Shown in pieces: positions 5,272-6,973 of a stretch of 6,973 nucleotides of DNA. Numbering within the stretch: the stretch's first letter is position 1; each line of letters starts with the position of its first letter. This stretch comes from Planctomycetota bacterium (GTDB taxonomy: Bacteria; Planctomycetota; UBA1135; UBA2386): the NCBI GenBank assembly GCA_023433825.1, contig JAEYTU010000416.1:1-6973 (forward strand). The letters run 5' to 3'. The position numbers were made by a program, and so were the translations under genes. The notes beneath the pieces are model-generated. The model was not told where the DNA came from. It did not search any database and saw nothing but the letters and a program-made list of their open reading frames with translations.

Positions 5272-6243
5272 GTGGGCAATCGGATCGAACGCGCGCGGAC
5301 GATGATCCAGCAGGAGGCCGACGTGCTCCGCGGGGTCGCCGACCGCCTCGGTGAGGACTTCGCGCACGTCGTCGAGGCGATCCTCGGGCTGGCCGGACGC
5401 GTCGTCACGGCCGGGATGGGCAAGGCCGGGATCATCGCGCAGAAGGTCTCGGCAACGTTCTCGTCGACCGGCACCTCGTCGATCTACCTGCACCCGGCCG
5501 AAGCGATCCATGGCGACCTCGGCCGCGTCTCCGCGGGCGACATGTTGCTGGCGTTCTCGAAGTCGGGCGAGACGGAGGAAGTGCTGCGACTCCTCGGCCC
5601 GGTGAAGGCCGTCGGCGTGCAGATCGTCGCGTTGACGCAGTCGCGCGAGTCGACGCTCGGCCGCCATTCGGACACGGTCTTGGAACTCGGTCCGATCGAG
5701 GAGGTCGGTCCGTACCAGCTCGCGCCCAGCGCCTCGACGACGGCGATGCTCGCCCTCGGCGACGCGCTCGCGCTCGTCGTGCAGGAGGGGCGCAACTTCG
5801 GACCGGCCGAGTTCGCGCGCTATCACCCCGGTGGTGACCTCGGGCGGCGGCTGATGACGGTTCGCGAACTGATGCGCGTCGGCGACCGCAATCCGGCGGT
5901 CCGCGCCGGTGCATCGGTCATGGACGCACTGGAGATCATGACGCGGACGCCCGGACGCCCCGGTGCGACCAGCGTCGTCGACGGCGATGGGCGGCTCGTC
6001 GGCTTCTTCACCGACGGCGACCTTCGGCGGCTGCTGCAGCGCGGCGGGGCCGGCCTGACCGAGCAGGTCGTCGACAGCGTCATGACGCCGCGGCCGAAGA
6101 CGATCCGTCCGGAGACGTTCGCGATCGAGGCGATGGCCGAACTGCGACGACTCTCGGTCGACCAGCTCCCGGTCGTCGAGCCGGACCTGCGACTCGTCGG
6201 TCTGCTCGACGTGCAGGACCTGCTGGAGCTGAAGCTCGGATGA
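5272..6243 (+). CDS. kdsD: D-arabinose-5-phosphate isomerase (KdsD/KpsF family)
   Basis: The enzyme interconverts D-ribulose-5-phosphate and D-arabinose-5-phosphate, the first step toward KDO, the inner-core sugar of lipopolysaccharide. An N-terminal SIS domain (about 30-165) carries GMGKAG (Lys51), LHPAEAIHGDLG (His80), FSKSGETEEV (Glu103) and RYHPGGDLGRRL (His185). By alignment from memory these four match the catalytic residues Lys59, His88, Glu111 and His193 of E. coli KdsD. A pair of CBS domains follows (about 195-323), including VVDGDGRLVGFFTDGDLRR and the ending LVGLLDVQDLLELKLG. GTG at 5272 gives 323 residues and keeps the conserved first helix (RIERARTMIQQEADVL). ATG at 5302 would give 313 and cut that helix. 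The GTG also mirrors the scpA start across the intergenic dyad. Its stop overlaps the kdsC start (ATGA), indicating translational coupling. Confidence 0.94.
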   Translation: MGNRIERARTMIQQEADVLRGVADRLGEDFAHVVEAILGLAGRVVTAGMGKAGIIAQKVSATFSSTGTSSIYLHPAEAIHGDLGRVSAGDMLLAFSKSGETEEVLRLLGPVKAVGVQIVALTQSRESTLGRHSDTVLELGPIEEVGPYQLAPSASTTAMLALGDALALVVQEGRNFGPAEFARYHPGGDLGRRLMTVRELMRVGDRNPAVRAGASVMDALEIMTRTPGRPGATSVVDGDGRLVGFFTDGDLRRLLQRGGAGLTEQVVDSVMTPRPKTIRPETFAIEAMAELRRLSVDQLPVVEPDLRLVGLLDVQDLLELKLG

Positions 6244-6806
6244 CCGTGCCGCACGCGAACGTGCCGACCGGCGCGCGACCGTTGCCCGACGCCTCGGTCC
6301 TGCGTGGGATTCGGATGTTGCTGATGGACGTCGACGGCGTCCTGACCGACGGCCGGATCGTGTTCGACCACGACGGCAACGAGTCGAAGAGCTTCCACGT
6401 CCACGACGGCGCCGGGATCGTCTACTGGCACCGCGCCGGACTGCTGTCGGGGTTCCTCAGCGGCCGCGGCGGCCGTGTCGTCGAGGACCGCGCGCGGGAG
6501 CTCGGCGTGCACGAGATCCATCTGTGCCGGCTCGACAAGGAACGCGCGTTCGACGAGTTGCTCGAGCGTCGCCGCCTCGCGCCGAGCGAGATCGCCTACA
6601 TCGGCGACGACCTGCTGGACGTCCCGGTCCTGCGTCGCGTCGGCTTCGCCGCGTCGGTCTGCAACGGCCGATCGGAGGTCTTCCGCCACGTCCACTACGT
6701 CACGCGGACGCGCGGCGGCGATGGCGCCGTGCGCGAAGTCGTCGAGCTGCTGCTGCAGAGCCAGGACCGCTGGGACGACGTCGTCGCGAAGTGCGGAATG
6801 CCATGA
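6240..6806 (+). CDS. kdsC: 3-deoxy-D-manno-octulosonate 8-phosphate phosphatase (KdsC)
   Basis: KdsC hydrolyses KDO-8-phosphate to KDO and phosphate in the cytoplasm. It is a small, cap-less C-type HAD phosphatase that works as a tetramer. The 188-residue product has all four HAD motifs. Motif I is MDVDGVLTDG, with Asp30 as nucleophile and Asp32 as acid/base. Motif II is Ser74 in LSGRGG, motif III is Lys100 in LDKERAF, and motif IV is IGDDLLDVPVL (121-131) with Asp123, Asp124 and Asp127. The glycine-rich FHVHDGAGI segment (52-60) is also typical. About 23 residues precede the first strand, somewhat long, but ATG at 6240 overlaps the kdsD stop in an ATGA, which supports it. The stop again overlaps the next gene's start. 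The enzyme joining KdsD and KdsC (kdsA) and the activating enzyme (kdsB) lie elsewhere. Confidence 0.95.
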   Translation: MTVPHANVPTGARPLPDASVLRGIRMLLMDVDGVLTDGRIVFDHDGNESKSFHVHDGAGIVYWHRAGLLSGFLSGRGGRVVEDRARELGVHEIHLCRLDKERAFDELLERRRLAPSEIAYIGDDLLDVPVLRRVGFAASVCNGRSEVFRHVHYVTRTRGGDGAVREVVELLLQSQDRWDDVVAKCGMP

Positions 6807-6973
6807 TCCGCAAGGTCGTCGCATTCGTCGTGCTGATCGCGATCGGCTTGCTCGCACTGCACTTCGCCGGCGGCGGGGAGAGCTGCGGGGGCCGCGGCAG
6901 CGCGCTGACGCGTCGCTCGTCGGACAACGACGCCGCGCCGTCGCCGACGTCGACCGGCATCGCGGTCCCGGCC
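6803..6973 (+). CDS. Membrane-anchored protein, start only; possible LptC
   Basis: ATG at 6803 overlaps the kdsC stop (ATGA), and the frame stays open for 57 codons to the window edge. The visible part is MIRK followed by a hydrophobic helix (about 5-22), then a Gly-rich stretch with Cys28 and a Ser/Arg/Pro-rich region that looks like a linker. In many diderm bacteria the gene after kdsD-kdsC is lptC, whose product has one N-terminal helix and a periplasmic beta-jellyroll that passes lipopolysaccharide to LptA. Topology and position fit, but no LptC domain is visible, so the name is inference. The segment before Cys28 (GGGES) is not a good lipobox, so I do not call a lipoprotein. Confidence 0.6.
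   Translation, partial: MIRKVVAFVVLIAIGLLALHFAGGGESCGGRGSALTRRSSDNDAAPSPTSTGIAVPA

Noticed and set aside
5301..5826. Minus-strand extension of the scpA frame upstream of 5220
   Set aside because: The ScpA family begins at the SYRVELPVFSGP region. The extension is antisense to kdsD and crosses the promoter-like dyad.
6860..6890. Lipoprotein signal with Cys28 in the last gene
   Set aside because: The residues before the Cys (GGGES) do not fit the L-[AS]-[GA]-C lipobox, and the hydrophobic helix ends several residues earlier.

Overview
This window is ordinary high-GC bacterial chromosome. By eye it is roughly two-thirds G+C, third codon positions are almost always G or C, and the genes are tightly packed. 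I see no tRNA, rRNA, CRISPR array, insertion sequence or phage gene. KDO-pathway genes point to a diderm (Gram-negative-type) bacterium. The overall style suggests Planctomycetota: very Arg/Ala-rich proteins, almost no Shine-Dalgarno sites, a CAAPGTKT variant in RsmB, and a xylose-isomerase-like TIM-barrel gene after a membrane protein. That assignment is an inference of moderate confidence at best.

Layout. The left half (1-3432) is a minus-strand cluster read right to left: fmt (initiator-tRNA formyltransferase, TTG start), rsmB (16S rRNA m5C methyltransferase), an unrecognised 203-residue single-pass membrane protein, and a sugar-phosphate isomerase/epimerase-like TIM-barrel protein cut by the window edge. 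The gaps are 22, 11 and about 23 bp, so this looks like one transcription unit centred on translation. A 138-bp divergent intergenic region separates fmt from a plus-strand gene for a GalT/HIT-superfamily nucleotide-binding protein (3572-4393). That gene converges on scpA (minus strand, chromosome segregation) with the two stop codons overlapping in four bases.

Right of scpA is a compact divergent control region (5221-5271), then a plus-strand operon: kdsD (arabinose-5-phosphate isomerase), kdsC (KDO-8-phosphate phosphatase) and the start of a membrane-anchored gene in the usual position of lptC. The three genes are joined by ATGA overlaps. KdsD and KdsC are the first and third steps of KDO synthesis (D-ribulose-5-P to D-arabinose-5-P; KDO-8-P to KDO).

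No new system is evident. The most notable items are the nearly symmetric scpA/kdsD intergenic dyad, in which the two start codons lie at mirror positions; the GalT-like protein with a hydrolase-type His triad; and the uncharacterised membrane protein in the fmt-rsmB cluster.
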